Shown here: positions 32,692-40,976 of the stretch, in pieces
Position numbering within the stretch: position 1 is the stretch's first letter
How the letters are laid out: each line of letters opens with the position of its first letter
Assembly (NCBI GenBank): GCA_947455595.1
Contig: CANGOP010000020.1
Span: 1 to 50,275 of the forward strand
Source: Gammaproteobacteria bacterium
GTDB taxonomy: Bacteria; Pseudomonadota; Gammaproteobacteria; Steroidobacterales; Steroidobacteraceae
Direction: 5' to 3'
DNA: 50,275 nt
Position numbers and translations under genes: made by a program
The notes under the pieces: model-generated
Seen by the model: the letters and a program-made list of their open reading frames with translations, nothing else
What the model was told of the DNA's origin: nothing
Database searches by the model: none

Positions 32692-33585
32692 ATGCACCTG
32701 TCACTGGCTTATTGGTTGCTCATCGGAAGAGTCTCCGCAATCGCTTTGGAGGCGGTGCTGGGTGCGCGGGGTGTCATCCGGGCGCATTACGAGTGGAAAG
32801 ACACCCTTGCTTCGCTGACGATGCGTGCGGGTAATATTGCCGTCAATCTTTTGATGACGGGGATCATGTTCGGTGGTCTGCAGTGGGCCTATGAACACCG
32901 GGTGATCTCGTTTGAGATGTCGGCACTGGCCTGGGTCGTGCTCTTTGTGCTCGATGACTTCACTTACTACTGGTTCCATCGAATCAGCCATGAGTGCCGG
33001 TTCTGGTGGGCGGCACACGTCAATCATCACTCCTCCCAACACTACAATCTCTCCACGGCGGCGCGACAGTCATGGACCGGTATCCTCGTCGGAACTTGGA
33101 TGCCGTGGATCCCGCTGGGCTTTCTGGGGTTCACACCGACCGCGATTTTGGCCATGCAGAGTATCAATCTTTTCTACCAGTTCTGGCTGCACACCGAAGC
33201 GGTGGACCGTTTGCCGGGCTGGTTCGAAGCGGTCTTCAATACACCGTCGCATCACCGCGTTCACCATGCGTCGAACCCGCGCTATCTGGATCGTAATTAC
33301 GCAGGCGTCCTCATGATTTGGGACCGCTGGTTTGGCACGTTTGTCGTGGAGCGGGCCGACGATCCGCCCAGGTACGGCATCTTGCACAACATTGAGACGT
33401 ACAACCCGCTACGGATCGCCTTTCATGAGTGGCTGGCGATGGGGTCAGAAGTGCGCCGTGTCCGGTCGTTGCGAGGCTTCATTGGTACGGTGTTCGGCCT
33501 ACCGGGCTGGCGAGCAGACGGGTCTGGTGTGACCAGCGATTCGGTCCGTGCCGAGTGGCGACGTGCGATGGAAACCACCGCCTGA
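32692..33585 (+). CDS. Sterol desaturase / fatty acid hydroxylase family protein
   Basis: 297 residues, membrane-bound di-iron hydroxylase. The histidine clusters are complete: HRISHE, HVNHHSS and HHRVHHAS, plus the single His of FWLHTEAVD. These hold two iron atoms that use O2 to hydroxylate a lipid chain. About four hydrophobic helices surround them. GAGG lies ten nt before ATG 32692. The substrate (sterol, fatty acid, ornithine lipid or ether lipid) is not evident. Confidence 0.93.
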   Translation: MHLSLAYWLLIGRVSAIALEAVLGARGVIRAHYEWKDTLASLTMRAGNIAVNLLMTGIMFGGLQWAYEHRVISFEMSALAWVVLFVLDDFTYYWFHRISHECRFWWAAHVNHHSSQHYNLSTAARQSWTGILVGTWMPWIPLGFLGFTPTAILAMQSINLFYQFWLHTEAVDRLPGWFEAVFNTPSHHRVHHASNPRYLDRNYAGVLMIWDRWFGTFVVERADDPPRYGILHNIETYNPLRIAFHEWLAMGSEVRRVRSLRGFIGTVFGLPGWRADGSGVTSDSVRAEWRRAMETTA

Positions 33586-33673
33586 CGCGGAAACGTGACG
33601 TGGCGCGCGGTGTGCCGGATGCCGTCCGCCTAACCTTGCGGTGTGAGGTGCCGGTGCACCGTAAGGATGTCCG

Positions 33674-33889
33674 ATGGAAGACTTTCTGAGTAAGGACGAT
33701 TGGGCTGCGTTTTCTAAACTTGGTGCTGCAGCGGCCAAGGGTCTGGCGGGCGGAGCGCTACCACGCCCACTCTTTGATAAGTTGTCCCGCCGAGGCTACG
33801 TGGCGATGTCGGCACGCGGCAGCGCGACCGTGGTCACCGCTCAGGGTCGAACGGCCCTCGCAAACTGGCAGCGCAGCCTACGTTGCTGA
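33674..33889 (+). CDS. Small protein with a winged-helix-like tail
   Basis: 71 residues, unknown family. The first half is helical (WAAFSKLGAAAAKGLAGGAL), and the second half, LFDKLSRRGYVAMSARGSATVVTAQGRTAL, reads like the last helix and wing of a MarR/PadR-type winged helix ('RGYV....G...VTxxGRxAL'). TAAGGAT precedes the ATG at 33674 by 5-6 bases, which supports translation. It stands between the hydroxylase gene and the convergent korB, 12 bases away from the latter. Confidence 0.6.
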   Translation: MEDFLSKDDWAAFSKLGAAAAKGLAGGALPRPLFDKLSRRGYVAMSARGSATVVTAQGRTALANWQRSLRC

Positions 33890-33901
33890 GGAAAAGGCGC
33901 G

Positions 33902-34954
33902 CTAACGATAGCGCGCCATCAATTTTGAGAGTGCCGCCGGGCCTGGATTGAGTTCCGCATAAGGCAGGGCGTTAAGCGGCCTCGATGTCGTCTTGTTTTG
34001 GGCGTGAAGTTCGTGATCGGCGCCAGATGAGACGTGGATCAGACCTGTGACGTGCTCGCCCTCCTGCAACTTGGCATCCAGGTAGGTGTATGCAGCGGCC
34101 CGATCCGAGGTGTCGAAGGTCGGATCGATCTTGCGTAGGCGCAATTGGCTGCCATCGTGTAAGGGAACGACTGCGCTGTCCGCATAGTCGACTTCGATGG
34201 CCATCGCCTTGGGCACGAAATCGGCCGCAACGGCCGGATGGTAGTGGTCGCGCGTGTACTGATAGCTCTTGGTGGAGCCTTCATGGTCGTTGAAAGTCAC
34301 GCAGGGCGACAGAACGTCAATGATGGCGAAGCCCGGATGGCGTAAGCCTGCCTGAATCAAGGGCACCAATTGTTGCTTGTCACCGGAGAAACCACGTGCC
34401 ACGAAGCTGGCGCCCAAGGTCAGCGCCAGCAAGACCGGATCGATCGGGGTTTGTAGGTTAGCTTCGCCCTTTTTGGACTTGGTGCCGATATCGGCTGCCG
34501 CCGAGAATTGACCCTTCGTCAGGCCGTACACCCCGTTGTTCTCAATGATGTACAGCATGTTGAGATTGCGACGGATCGCATGGGCGAGTTGCCCAAGGCC
34601 AATCGAGAGCGAGTCGCCGTCACCGGAAATGCCGATGTAATTCAGTTGGCGATTGGCAGCATTAGCGCCGGTCGCAATCGATGGCATACGCCCGTGCACC
34701 GAATTAAAGCCGTGTGCGCCGCCGACAAAGTAAGCAGTCGTCTTCGATGAGCAGCCTATTCCGGAGAGTTTGACGAGCTCTTGAGGGCGCAAGGAGAGTC
34801 CCCAGGCGGCCTCGACGATGGCCGCCGTCGTCGAGTCATGACCACAGCCCGCACACAGTGTGGACATGCCGCCTTCGTAATCGCGGCGAGTCAAGCCCAA
34901 CTCGTTTTTCGGCAGAGAGGGGTGCGCAATTTTGGGTTTGGCGATGGATGTCAT
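33902..34954 (-). CDS. korB: 2-oxoacid:ferredoxin oxidoreductase beta subunit
   Basis: 350 residues. It carries the thiamine diphosphate-binding half: CAGCGHDSTTAAIVEAAWG, LSGIGCSSKTTAYFV, ISGDGDSLSIGLGQLAHAIRRN and ENNGVYGLTKGQFS (the GDG...N magnesium/ThDP motif), then SPCVTFNDHEGSTKSY. With KorA it decarboxylates 2-oxoglutarate or a similar acid to an acyl-CoA and reduces ferredoxin. It starts two bases after korA ends. 2-oxoglutarate is the likely substrate from the length and motifs; pyruvate or branched-chain acids remain possible. Confidence 0.92.
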   Translation of the reverse strand: MTSIAKPKIAHPSLPKNELGLTRRDYEGGMSTLCAGCGHDSTTAAIVEAAWGLSLRPQELVKLSGIGCSSKTTAYFVGGAHGFNSVHGRMPSIATGANAANRQLNYIGISGDGDSLSIGLGQLAHAIRRNLNMLYIIENNGVYGLTKGQFSAAADIGTKSKKGEANLQTPIDPVLLALTLGASFVARGFSGDKQQLVPLIQAGLRHPGFAIIDVLSPCVTFNDHEGSTKSYQYTRDHYHPAVAADFVPKAMAIEVDYADSAVVPLHDGSQLRLRKIDPTFDTSDRAAAYTYLDAKLQEGEHVTGLIHVSSGADHELHAQNKTTSRPLNALPYAELNPGPAALSKLMARYR

Positions 34955-34955
34955 T

Positions 34956-36803
34956 CTAGGCTCCTCGCGCGTTGGCGTGCGGCCGAGCCGCCGTCGACTC
35001 TCGATGCGCCAACACGGCTTCCGTCACAAATCGCGCCGTCATGGGCAAGCCGTCGTAGTGCAGCACGGGGATGAGTTTGCGTTTGTCGGCCATCGTCTCC
35101 AGGATCAACAGAGACCGTAACTGACCGTCCCGGTTCTGCTCGACCACGTAGGTCACGTCATGTTGATCGATGAAGGACTCCACCTCGGGACCGAACGGGA
35201 AAGCCCGCACGCGCAGGTAGTCTACCGTCAGTCCTGCCGAGGCGAGTTGGTCGAGCGATTCTTGAATGGCGCCATCCGCACTACCGTAGGACAGCAGACC
35301 GATCGACGCGCGGCCGTCCCCGGTCAAAATGGCAGGCGGCACGAGCTTTTTGGCTGTGTTGAACTTATGCGTCAATCGATCGACGACGTCCTGATACTCG
35401 GCTGAGTCTTCGGTGTAGGCCCCGAGCTTGTTGTGGCCTGAGCCACGGGTGAAATACGCGCCCTTCGCGCTGACCCCCGGCAGCGTGCGGTAAGGGATGC
35501 CGTCACCGTCCTTGTCGAGGTAACGATGGAACTTCGGTAAGGCATCGATCTCGTCCTTGTTGAGGATTTTTCCGCGATCCGGGACGTATTCAGCGTTCCA
35601 CGTCAATTCCGGCACCATCCAGTCATTCATGCCGATATCGAGGTCCGATAGCACAAAGACGGGCGTTTGCAGCCGTTCTGCGAGGTCGAAGGCAACCGGT
35701 GCCATTTCAAAGCACTCATGAGGGTTCGCCGGGAAGAGCAGCACATGACGCGTATCACCATGGGAGGCATAGGCGCACAACAGAACGTCGCATTGCTGCG
35801 TGCGGGTTGGCATACCGGTGGACGGGCCGACGCGTTGCACGTCGAACAACACAGCGGGCACTTCTGCGTAGTAGGCCAGTCCAATGAACTCGTTCATCAA
35901 CGAGATACCCGGGCCACTGGTGGGCGTGAAGGCCCGGGCGCCGTTCCACGAAGCGCCGATCACCATGCCGATCGCGGCTAGTTCATCCTCGGCTTGCAGC
36001 ACGATGAACTTGCGTTCCTGCGTGTCGGGATCGACACGATAGCGCTCGCAAAAGCCGCGGAACGCATCCATCAAAGAGGTCGACGGTGTGATCGGATACC
36101 AAGCCCCCACCGTCGCGCCGGCATACACGCAACCCAGACCGGCGGCGGTATTGCCGTCGATCAGAATCTGCCCCTTCGTGGCATCCATGGGAGCCACGGT
36201 CAGCGGAAGTGGGCAGGTTAAGTGCGTCTTGGCGTACGTATACCCGAGTTCAATCGCCTTCATGTTCGCGTCAACTAATTTAGGCTTGGCTGCGTACTGC
36301 TCGGTCACGAGTGTGCGAATGACTTCATAGTCGATATTCAGCAAAGCTGCCATTGCGCCGGCGTAACAGATGTTTTTCATCAGGATCCGATTTCGGACCC
36401 CATCAAAGTTCTCATTACACAATCGCGCGAAGGGGATTCCCATCACGGTGATGTCGTCGCGTGAGAGCAAGGTACTGCGCGGCCAGGTGGAGTCGTAGAT
36501 CAGATATCCGCCCGGCACGACATCTTTCACGTCGCGCGCATACGTTTCGACATTCATGGCCACGAGGACATCGACGGCGTCGCCACGGGCCAGATAGCCC
36601 TCTTTGGAGGCGCGAATCTCGTACCAGGTCGGCAGTCCTTGAATATTCGACGGGAAGTAATTCTTGCCCGTAACAGGAACGCCCATTCTGAAAATGGACT
36701 TCATGATCAGATTATTGGCGCTTGCCGATCCGGTGCCATTCACATTGGCGAAACGCAGTACGAAGTCGTTGGTGCGTCCGCCGGCAATCGTCGGTGTCGT
36801 CAT
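34956..36803 (-). CDS. korA: 2-oxoacid:ferredoxin oxidoreductase alpha subunit with fused gamma domain
   Basis: About 615 residues. The gamma domain comes first (RFANVNGTGSASANNLIMKSIFRMGV, YFPSNIQGLPTWYEIRASKEGY). The pyrimidine-binding alpha domain follows (GNTAAGLGCVYAGATVGAWYPITPSTSLMDAF, TPTSGPGISLMNEFIGLAYYAEVPAVLFDVQRVGPSTGMPTRTQQCD). A C-terminal transketolase-like domain ends near YVVEQNRDGQLRSLL. This gamma-alpha fusion is the usual KorA form. ATG 36803 overlaps the stop of the flavoprotein gene by four bases (ATGA). It contains no 4Fe-4S motif; the upstream subunit supplies these. Confidence 0.92.
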   Translation of the reverse strand: MTTPTIAGGRTNDFVLRFANVNGTGSASANNLIMKSIFRMGVPVTGKNYFPSNIQGLPTWYEIRASKEGYLARGDAVDVLVAMNVETYARDVKDVVPGGYLIYDSTWPRSTLLSRDDITVMGIPFARLCNENFDGVRNRILMKNICYAGAMAALLNIDYEVIRTLVTEQYAAKPKLVDANMKAIELGYTYAKTHLTCPLPLTVAPMDATKGQILIDGNTAAGLGCVYAGATVGAWYPITPSTSLMDAFRGFCERYRVDPDTQERKFIVLQAEDELAAIGMVIGASWNGARAFTPTSGPGISLMNEFIGLAYYAEVPAVLFDVQRVGPSTGMPTRTQQCDVLLCAYASHGDTRHVLLFPANPHECFEMAPVAFDLAERLQTPVFVLSDLDIGMNDWMVPELTWNAEYVPDRGKILNKDEIDALPKFHRYLDKDGDGIPYRTLPGVSAKGAYFTRGSGHNKLGAYTEDSAEYQDVVDRLTHKFNTAKKLVPPAILTGDGRASIGLLSYGSADGAIQESLDQLASAGLTVDYLRVRAFPFGPEVESFIDQHDVTYVVEQNRDGQLRSLLILETMADKRKLIPVLHYDGLPMTARFVTEAVLAHRESTAARPHANARGA

Positions 36804-38575
36804 GAGGCCTGTCCGAGGCTGGCGTGAGGAATATGAATTTTGGACTTCTGCATGTCCCACGCGGCGGTGGGACAGCGCTCAGCGCACAATCCGCAGTGCA
36901 CGCACAGATCTTCATCCTTGATCATGATGCGCCCAGTGGCTTTGAGCGGCGAGGAGACGTAGAGCGGTTTGCTCGGATCCAGTCTCGGTACCTTCGTACG
37001 CGAGGCGACCTCGTCCGGTGTTCCATTGTCGGTGATCGTCAGGCAGTCCACTGGGCAGATGTCGATGCACGCGTCGCACTCGATACAGGCCGGTGCCGAG
37101 AAGACCGTCTGCACATCGCAATTGAGGCAACGCTCCACTTCTAAAGCGGTTTGCTCGGCGTTGAAACCAAGTTCGACCTCGATCTTTAACTTCTTGAAAC
37201 GCTCGGCCAGCGCGACATGTGGCACCAAGCGTCGCTCGGACGGGTTGTAGTCGTTCTTGTACGACCATTCGTGGATGCCCATCTTCCGGCTCGACAGGGT
37301 CACCCCCCTCGCGGGCCGCTCGGCGATGGGTTTGCCCTGCGCCTTGAGGTGAATCGACAGGGCCGCCTGATGACCGTGTTCAACGGCCCAGATGATGTTC
37401 TTGGGTCCAAAGGCGGCATCGCCGCCAAAGAAAATGCCGGGTCGCGTCGATTCAAACGTGGCCGGATCAACGACTGGGACATTCCAGCGATCGAACTCGA
37501 TTCCAAGGTCGCGCTCGATATAGGGGAAGAAGTTTTCCTGACCAATGGCCAGGATCACATCGTCGCAGGGGATGACTTTTTCGGTGACGATACGTTCGCC
37601 CACGATCTGGCCATCCTCGATCGTGTATTCGATCTCTTCAAAGCACATGCCAACCAAGGTGCTGTTCTCGATGATGAAGGCTTTGGGCGCGTGGTTGATA
37701 ACAATCTCAACGCCCTCGGACTCGGCATCTTCCAGTTCCCACTCGGAAGCCTTGAAAAACTGTCGCGACTTTCGGGCCATGACTTTGACGCTGGTCGCGC
37801 CGAGTCGCAGGGCCGAGCGGCAGCAATCCATGGCAGTATTGCCCACGCCGATGATCAGAACGCGCTTGCCGATGGATTCGGTGTGTCCAAAAGCGATTGA
37901 TTGCAGCCAGTCGATACCCGAGTGGATGCGAGGTGAATCATCGCGGCCGGGCAGGCGCAAATCCTTCGCTCGGGGAGCCCCGGAGCCGACAAAGATCGCG
38001 TCGAAACCCTCGGCGATGAGGGCTTTCAAACTGTCGACCCGGGCGCCCAGGCGGATCTCAGCGCCCATCTGCTGGATAAAACCAATTTCCTCATCCAGAA
38101 CGTCGGCGGGTAACCGAAAGGAGGGGATGTTGGATCGCATCAAGCCGCCGGTGACAGCCCATTGCTCGTAGATGGTGACCGCGTAGCCGAGGGGCAAGAG
38201 ATCATTGGCCACCGTGAGAGAGGCGGGTCCCGCACCGATGCAAGCCACCCGTCGCCCGGTCGGGGTGGGTGCCGAGGGGAGTAGGGCGCGGATATCCTCC
38301 CGGTGGTCGGCAGCGACGCGCTTCAAGCGACAGATCGCCACCGGCTTTTCTTCGACGCGCCCGCGCCGGCAAGCAGGCTCGCAGGGGCGGTCGCAGACCC
38401 GGCCGAGAATGCCGGGAAAGACATTCGATTCGCGGTTAACGAGGTAGGCGTCGGTAAACCGGCCTTGGGCAATCAGCCGGATGTATTCCGGAACGTCCGT
38501 GTGTGCCGGACAGGCCCACTGGCAGTCAACGACGCGGTGAAAATGATCGGAATCCCGAATATCCGTTGGGTCCAT
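36800..38575 (-). CDS. GltD-like FAD/NAD(P) oxidoreductase with C-terminal 2x[4Fe-4S] domain
   Basis: About 591 residues. The N-terminal domain is the iron-sulphur module of glutamate synthase small subunits (CQWACPAHTDVPEYI and VCDRPCEPACRRGRVEEKPVAIC). Two Rossmann sites follow: GAGPASLTVANDLLPLGYAVTIYE for FAD and IIGVGNTAMDCCRSALRLGA for NAD(P). The C-terminus adds a bacterial ferredoxin domain with CIECDACIDICPVDC and CVHCGLCAERCP. It is cotranscribed with korA (4-base overlap), so it probably links the ferredoxin electrons of KorAB to NAD(P)H (inference). True GltD lacks the extra ferredoxin domain, and no gltB is present. ATG 38575 is preferred; the longer open frame to 38938 would cross the leader of the divergent rimP operon. 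Confidence 0.88.
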   Translation of the reverse strand: MDPTDIRDSDHFHRVVDCQWACPAHTDVPEYIRLIAQGRFTDAYLVNRESNVFPGILGRVCDRPCEPACRRGRVEEKPVAICRLKRVAADHREDIRALLPSAPTPTGRRVACIGAGPASLTVANDLLPLGYAVTIYEQWAVTGGLMRSNIPSFRLPADVLDEEIGFIQQMGAEIRLGARVDSLKALIAEGFDAIFVGSGAPRAKDLRLPGRDDSPRIHSGIDWLQSIAFGHTESIGKRVLIIGVGNTAMDCCRSALRLGATSVKVMARKSRQFFKASEWELEDAESEGVEIVINHAPKAFIIENSTLVGMCFEEIEYTIEDGQIVGERIVTEKVIPCDDVILAIGQENFFPYIERDLGIEFDRWNVPVVDPATFESTRPGIFFGGDAAFGPKNIIWAVEHGHQAALSIHLKAQGKPIAERPARGVTLSSRKMGIHEWSYKNDYNPSERRLVPHVALAERFKKLKIEVELGFNAEQTALEVERCLNCDVQTVFSAPACIECDACIDICPVDCLTITDNGTPDEVASRTKVPRLDPSKPLYVSSPLKATGRIMIKDEDLCVHCGLCAERCPTAAWDMQKSKIHIPHASLGQAS

Positions 38576-38748
38576 TGTTACTCTGAAGGTCGTGGAAACA
38601 GCCCGAGCCCCCTCGGTCAGCCCGAGTATAGACCCCGATGGCGCAGTGCGGTCTATGGGTACTGGCCGATGGTGCGAGCGGCCGGGTGGCCGGCCTCTCC
38701 GGTGCGGGAGGGGCCTGCGCCACGCCGCGGCGCTACCCGTGAAAATGC

Positions 38749-38777
38749 TTTCCGCTCGAAGGCTTTTCCGGTAGAAT
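38749..38777 (+). promoter_or_regulatory. Candidate promoter of the rimP-nusA-infB operon
   Basis: TAGAAT (38772-38777) as -10 and TTTCCG (38749-38754) as -35 are 17 bases apart. The predicted start is near 38784, leaving a leader of about 185 bases that includes two terminator-like hairpins before rimP. Confidence 0.4.
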
Positions 38778-38828
38778 CTCGGCTGTTGGGGACCGTCTCT
38801 GGCTGAGCGGTTCTGTATCGGACACAGA

Positions 38829-38852
38829 GAAAGCCCCGCCGGGGGCTTTTTC
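38829..38852 (+). terminator. First leader terminator upstream of rimP
   Basis: The stem GCCCC/GGGGC (38833-38837 and 38842-38846), extended by A-T pairs, has a GCCG loop and is followed by TTTTTC. It lies roughly 50 bases after the predicted transcription start and 115 bases before rimP. Confidence 0.75.
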
Positions 38853-38874
38853 GTTTGGGTCGGGGGCAATGAGC

Positions 38875-38912
38875 CCTGCGGCCCCGGATATGGGCCGCAG
38901 GCCCATTTTTTT
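38875..38912 (+). terminator. Second leader terminator with overlapping alternative hairpin
   Basis: TGGGCC-GCA-GGCCCA (38891-38905) followed at once by seven T residues is a standard intrinsic terminator. A longer 10-bp stem CCTGCGGCCC/GGGCCGCAGG (38875-38884 and 38892-38901) uses the same bases and cannot form at the same time, so it could act as an antiterminator. A second GGCCCATTTTTT follows at 38913. Confidence 0.65.
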
Positions 38913-38967
38913 GGCCCATTTTTTGTGGGTCGTAGCAACCGGTCTGCGGACCAGAGGTGGTTGGTCG

Positions 38968-39447
38968 ATGCGCGAGACGCTGATTTCGCTGCTGGAACCG
39001 GGGATTGTGGCCTTAGGCTACGAACTGGTCGAGCTGGAATTCAACGCCCATCGGGGCGGCGGCACGTTGCGTATCTATATCGATCATCCGGGTGGAGAGA
39101 CCGAGGTGCATCGGGTCACAGTCGATGACTGTGCCGCGGTGAGCCGCATGTCCAGTGAGCTTCTGGACGCGGCAGACCCGATTCGGAGCGAGTACACGCT
39201 GGAAGTGTCCTCGCCAGGTTTTGACCGGCCGCTGGTGAAGCCCGCGCATTTCGCGCGCTACATCGGCAGCCGGGTGCATGTGGAGAGCCATCTGCCGAGA
39301 GACGGTCGGCGGCGTTGGACGGGAGATCTCGTCGCGACGTCGGATGACGGTGTCATGTTGCAGGTGGATGGAAAAGAAGTGACTTTGGGTTTCAACGAAA
39401 TCAAGACAGCACGGCTGGTGCCCGACTTCGGCACCCGACGGGAGTGA
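38968..39447 (+). CDS. rimP: Ribosome maturation factor RimP
   Basis: 159 residues, a cytoplasmic factor for 30S assembly. The N-domain (LLEPGIVALGYELVELEFNAHRGGGTLRIYIDHPGG, VTVDDCAAVSRMSSELLDAADPI, YTLEVSSPGFDRPL) and the Sm-like C-domain (RRWTGDLVATSDDGVMLQVDGKEVTLGFNEIKTARLVP) are complete and of normal length. GAGGTGG lies upstream of ATG 38968. It is the first gene of the operon, directly followed by nusA, whose chosen ATG starts 5 bases after its stop. The leader upstream carries tandem terminators. Confidence 0.96.
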   Translation: MRETLISLLEPGIVALGYELVELEFNAHRGGGTLRIYIDHPGGETEVHRVTVDDCAAVSRMSSELLDAADPIRSEYTLEVSSPGFDRPLVKPAHFARYIGSRVHVESHLPRDGRRRWTGDLVATSDDGVMLQVDGKEVTLGFNEIKTARLVPDFGTRRE

Positions 39448-39452
39448 TGAAC

Positions 39453-40964
39453 ATGTCGAAGACAACGCTGAAGGAAATCGTCGACGCGGTTGAGAGCGTC
39501 GCCAACGAGAAGGGTATCGACAAGGAGATCATCTTCGAGGCTCTCGAAGCTGCCTTGGCGTCCGCGACGCGCAAGCGTCTGGGCGAAGAAATGGATGTGC
39601 GGGTGTCGATCAACCGCAAGTCCGGCGATTACGAGGTCTTCCAGCGTTGGAAGGTCTTCGCCGACGACTCGCGCGAACTCGAGGAACCGGCACGCGAGTT
39701 GCGACTTGAGGACGCGCTTGACGTCGATCCCAAGGCCGTTGTCGGCGACTACGTCGAAGTACCGCTCGAAGGCGAAGGCTTTGGTCGTATTGACGCGCAG
39801 ACCGCGAAGCAAGTGATTGTGCAGAAGGTCCGCGAAGCCGAACGTGCCCAGGTGGTGGATGCGTACCTCGATCGTGTCGGGACATTGGTCAGCGGTATCG
39901 TGAAGCGTGTCGACCGTAATGGCACCTACGTGGATCTCGGCCAGAATGCCGAGGCCTTCATTCCGCGCGAGCACATGATCCCGCGCGAACCGATCCGCAC
40001 GCAGGACCGCGTCAAGGCGTACTTGAAGGAAGTGCGCTCTGAAGTGCGCGGTCCGCAGATTTTTCTGTCCCGCACGGCACCAGAATTCCTGATTGAACTG
40101 TTCAAGCTTGAAGTGCCGGAAGTGGGTCAGGGCCTGATTCAGATTCTCGGTGCGGCTCGTGATCCAGGCGCCCGCGCCAAGATTGCTGTGCGCAGCATGG
40201 ACTCCCGTATCGACCCGGTCGGGGCCTGCGTTGGCATGCGTGGCAGTCGTGTGCAGGCGGTCTCCAATGAGATCGCAGGCGAGCGCGTTGACATCATCCC
40301 CTTCGAAGACAACCCAGCGCAGTTTGTGATCAATGCGATGCAGCCGGCCGAAGTGACGTCGATCGTCGTCGACGAAGACCAGCACAGCATGGAGATTGCC
40401 GTCGCCGAGGAGAAGCTGTCGCAGGCGATTGGTCGCGGCGGTCAGAACATTCGTCTGGCGTCGGAGCTCACCGGTTGGAAGCTCAACATCATGAGCGAAG
40501 CGCAGGCGGACGAGAAGAGTGAGGCGGAGACGCGTCAACTCCTCGACGTCTTCAAGAAAGCGCTGGATGTGGATGAGGATGTGGCTGCCATTCTGGTGGG
40601 CGAAGGTTTCTCGACGATCGAGGAAATCGCCTACGTCCCCACCAATGAATTGCTAGCGATCGAAGAGTTCGATGACGAAATCGTTCGCGAGTTGCGCAAT
40701 CGTGCACGCGACGTCTTGCTGACCCAAGCGATTGCCACCGAGGAGCGTCAAGAAGGCGTTCCGACGGAAGATCTGCTGGCGGTAGACGGTATGACCGACG
40801 AACTGGCGGCTGCTTTGGCAGCCCGCGGCGTGTGTTCGCGCGAGGAACTCGCCGAGCAGTCGACCGACGATCTCGACGGAGTTGGCGGCCTCGACGAGGC
40901 TGCAGCCGGCAAGCTGATTATGGCTGCCCGCGCCCATTGGTTCACCGAAGGGGCGTCGGCCTGA
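39453..40964 (+). CDS. nusA: Transcription termination/antitermination factor NusA
   Basis: About 503 residues. The order is: N-terminal RNA polymerase-binding domain (1-125), S1 domain (GTLVSGIVKRVDRNGTYVDLGQNAEAFIP), two KH domains (SRTAPEFLIELFKLEVPEV, then QAIGRGGQNIRLASELTGWKLNI), and two acidic repeats at the C-terminus (helix-hairpin-helix pairs in 365-500), as in E. coli. The acidic repeats bind the alpha subunit and N-type antiterminators. GGGAG lies 8 bases before ATG 39453; ATG 39447 and GTG 39444 are alternatives. NusA may regulate its own leader. Confidence 0.97.
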   Translation: MSKTTLKEIVDAVESVANEKGIDKEIIFEALEAALASATRKRLGEEMDVRVSINRKSGDYEVFQRWKVFADDSRELEEPARELRLEDALDVDPKAVVGDYVEVPLEGEGFGRIDAQTAKQVIVQKVREAERAQVVDAYLDRVGTLVSGIVKRVDRNGTYVDLGQNAEAFIPREHMIPREPIRTQDRVKAYLKEVRSEVRGPQIFLSRTAPEFLIELFKLEVPEVGQGLIQILGAARDPGARAKIAVRSMDSRIDPVGACVGMRGSRVQAVSNEIAGERVDIIPFEDNPAQFVINAMQPAEVTSIVVDEDQHSMEIAVAEEKLSQAIGRGGQNIRLASELTGWKLNIMSEAQADEKSEAETRQLLDVFKKALDVDEDVAAILVGEGFSTIEEIAYVPTNELLAIEEFDDEIVRELRNRARDVLLTQAIATEERQEGVPTEDLLAVDGMTDELAAALAARGVCSREELAEQSTDDLDGVGGLDEAAAGKLIMAARAHWFTEGASA

Positions 40965-40976
40965 GGGAGTTTCTGA

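Noticed and set aside
38778..38860. A tRNA upstream of rimP, as metY or tRNA-Leu in other genomes
   Set aside because: No cloverleaf, T-loop consensus or CCA end can be drawn; the sequence folds into terminator-type hairpins instead.
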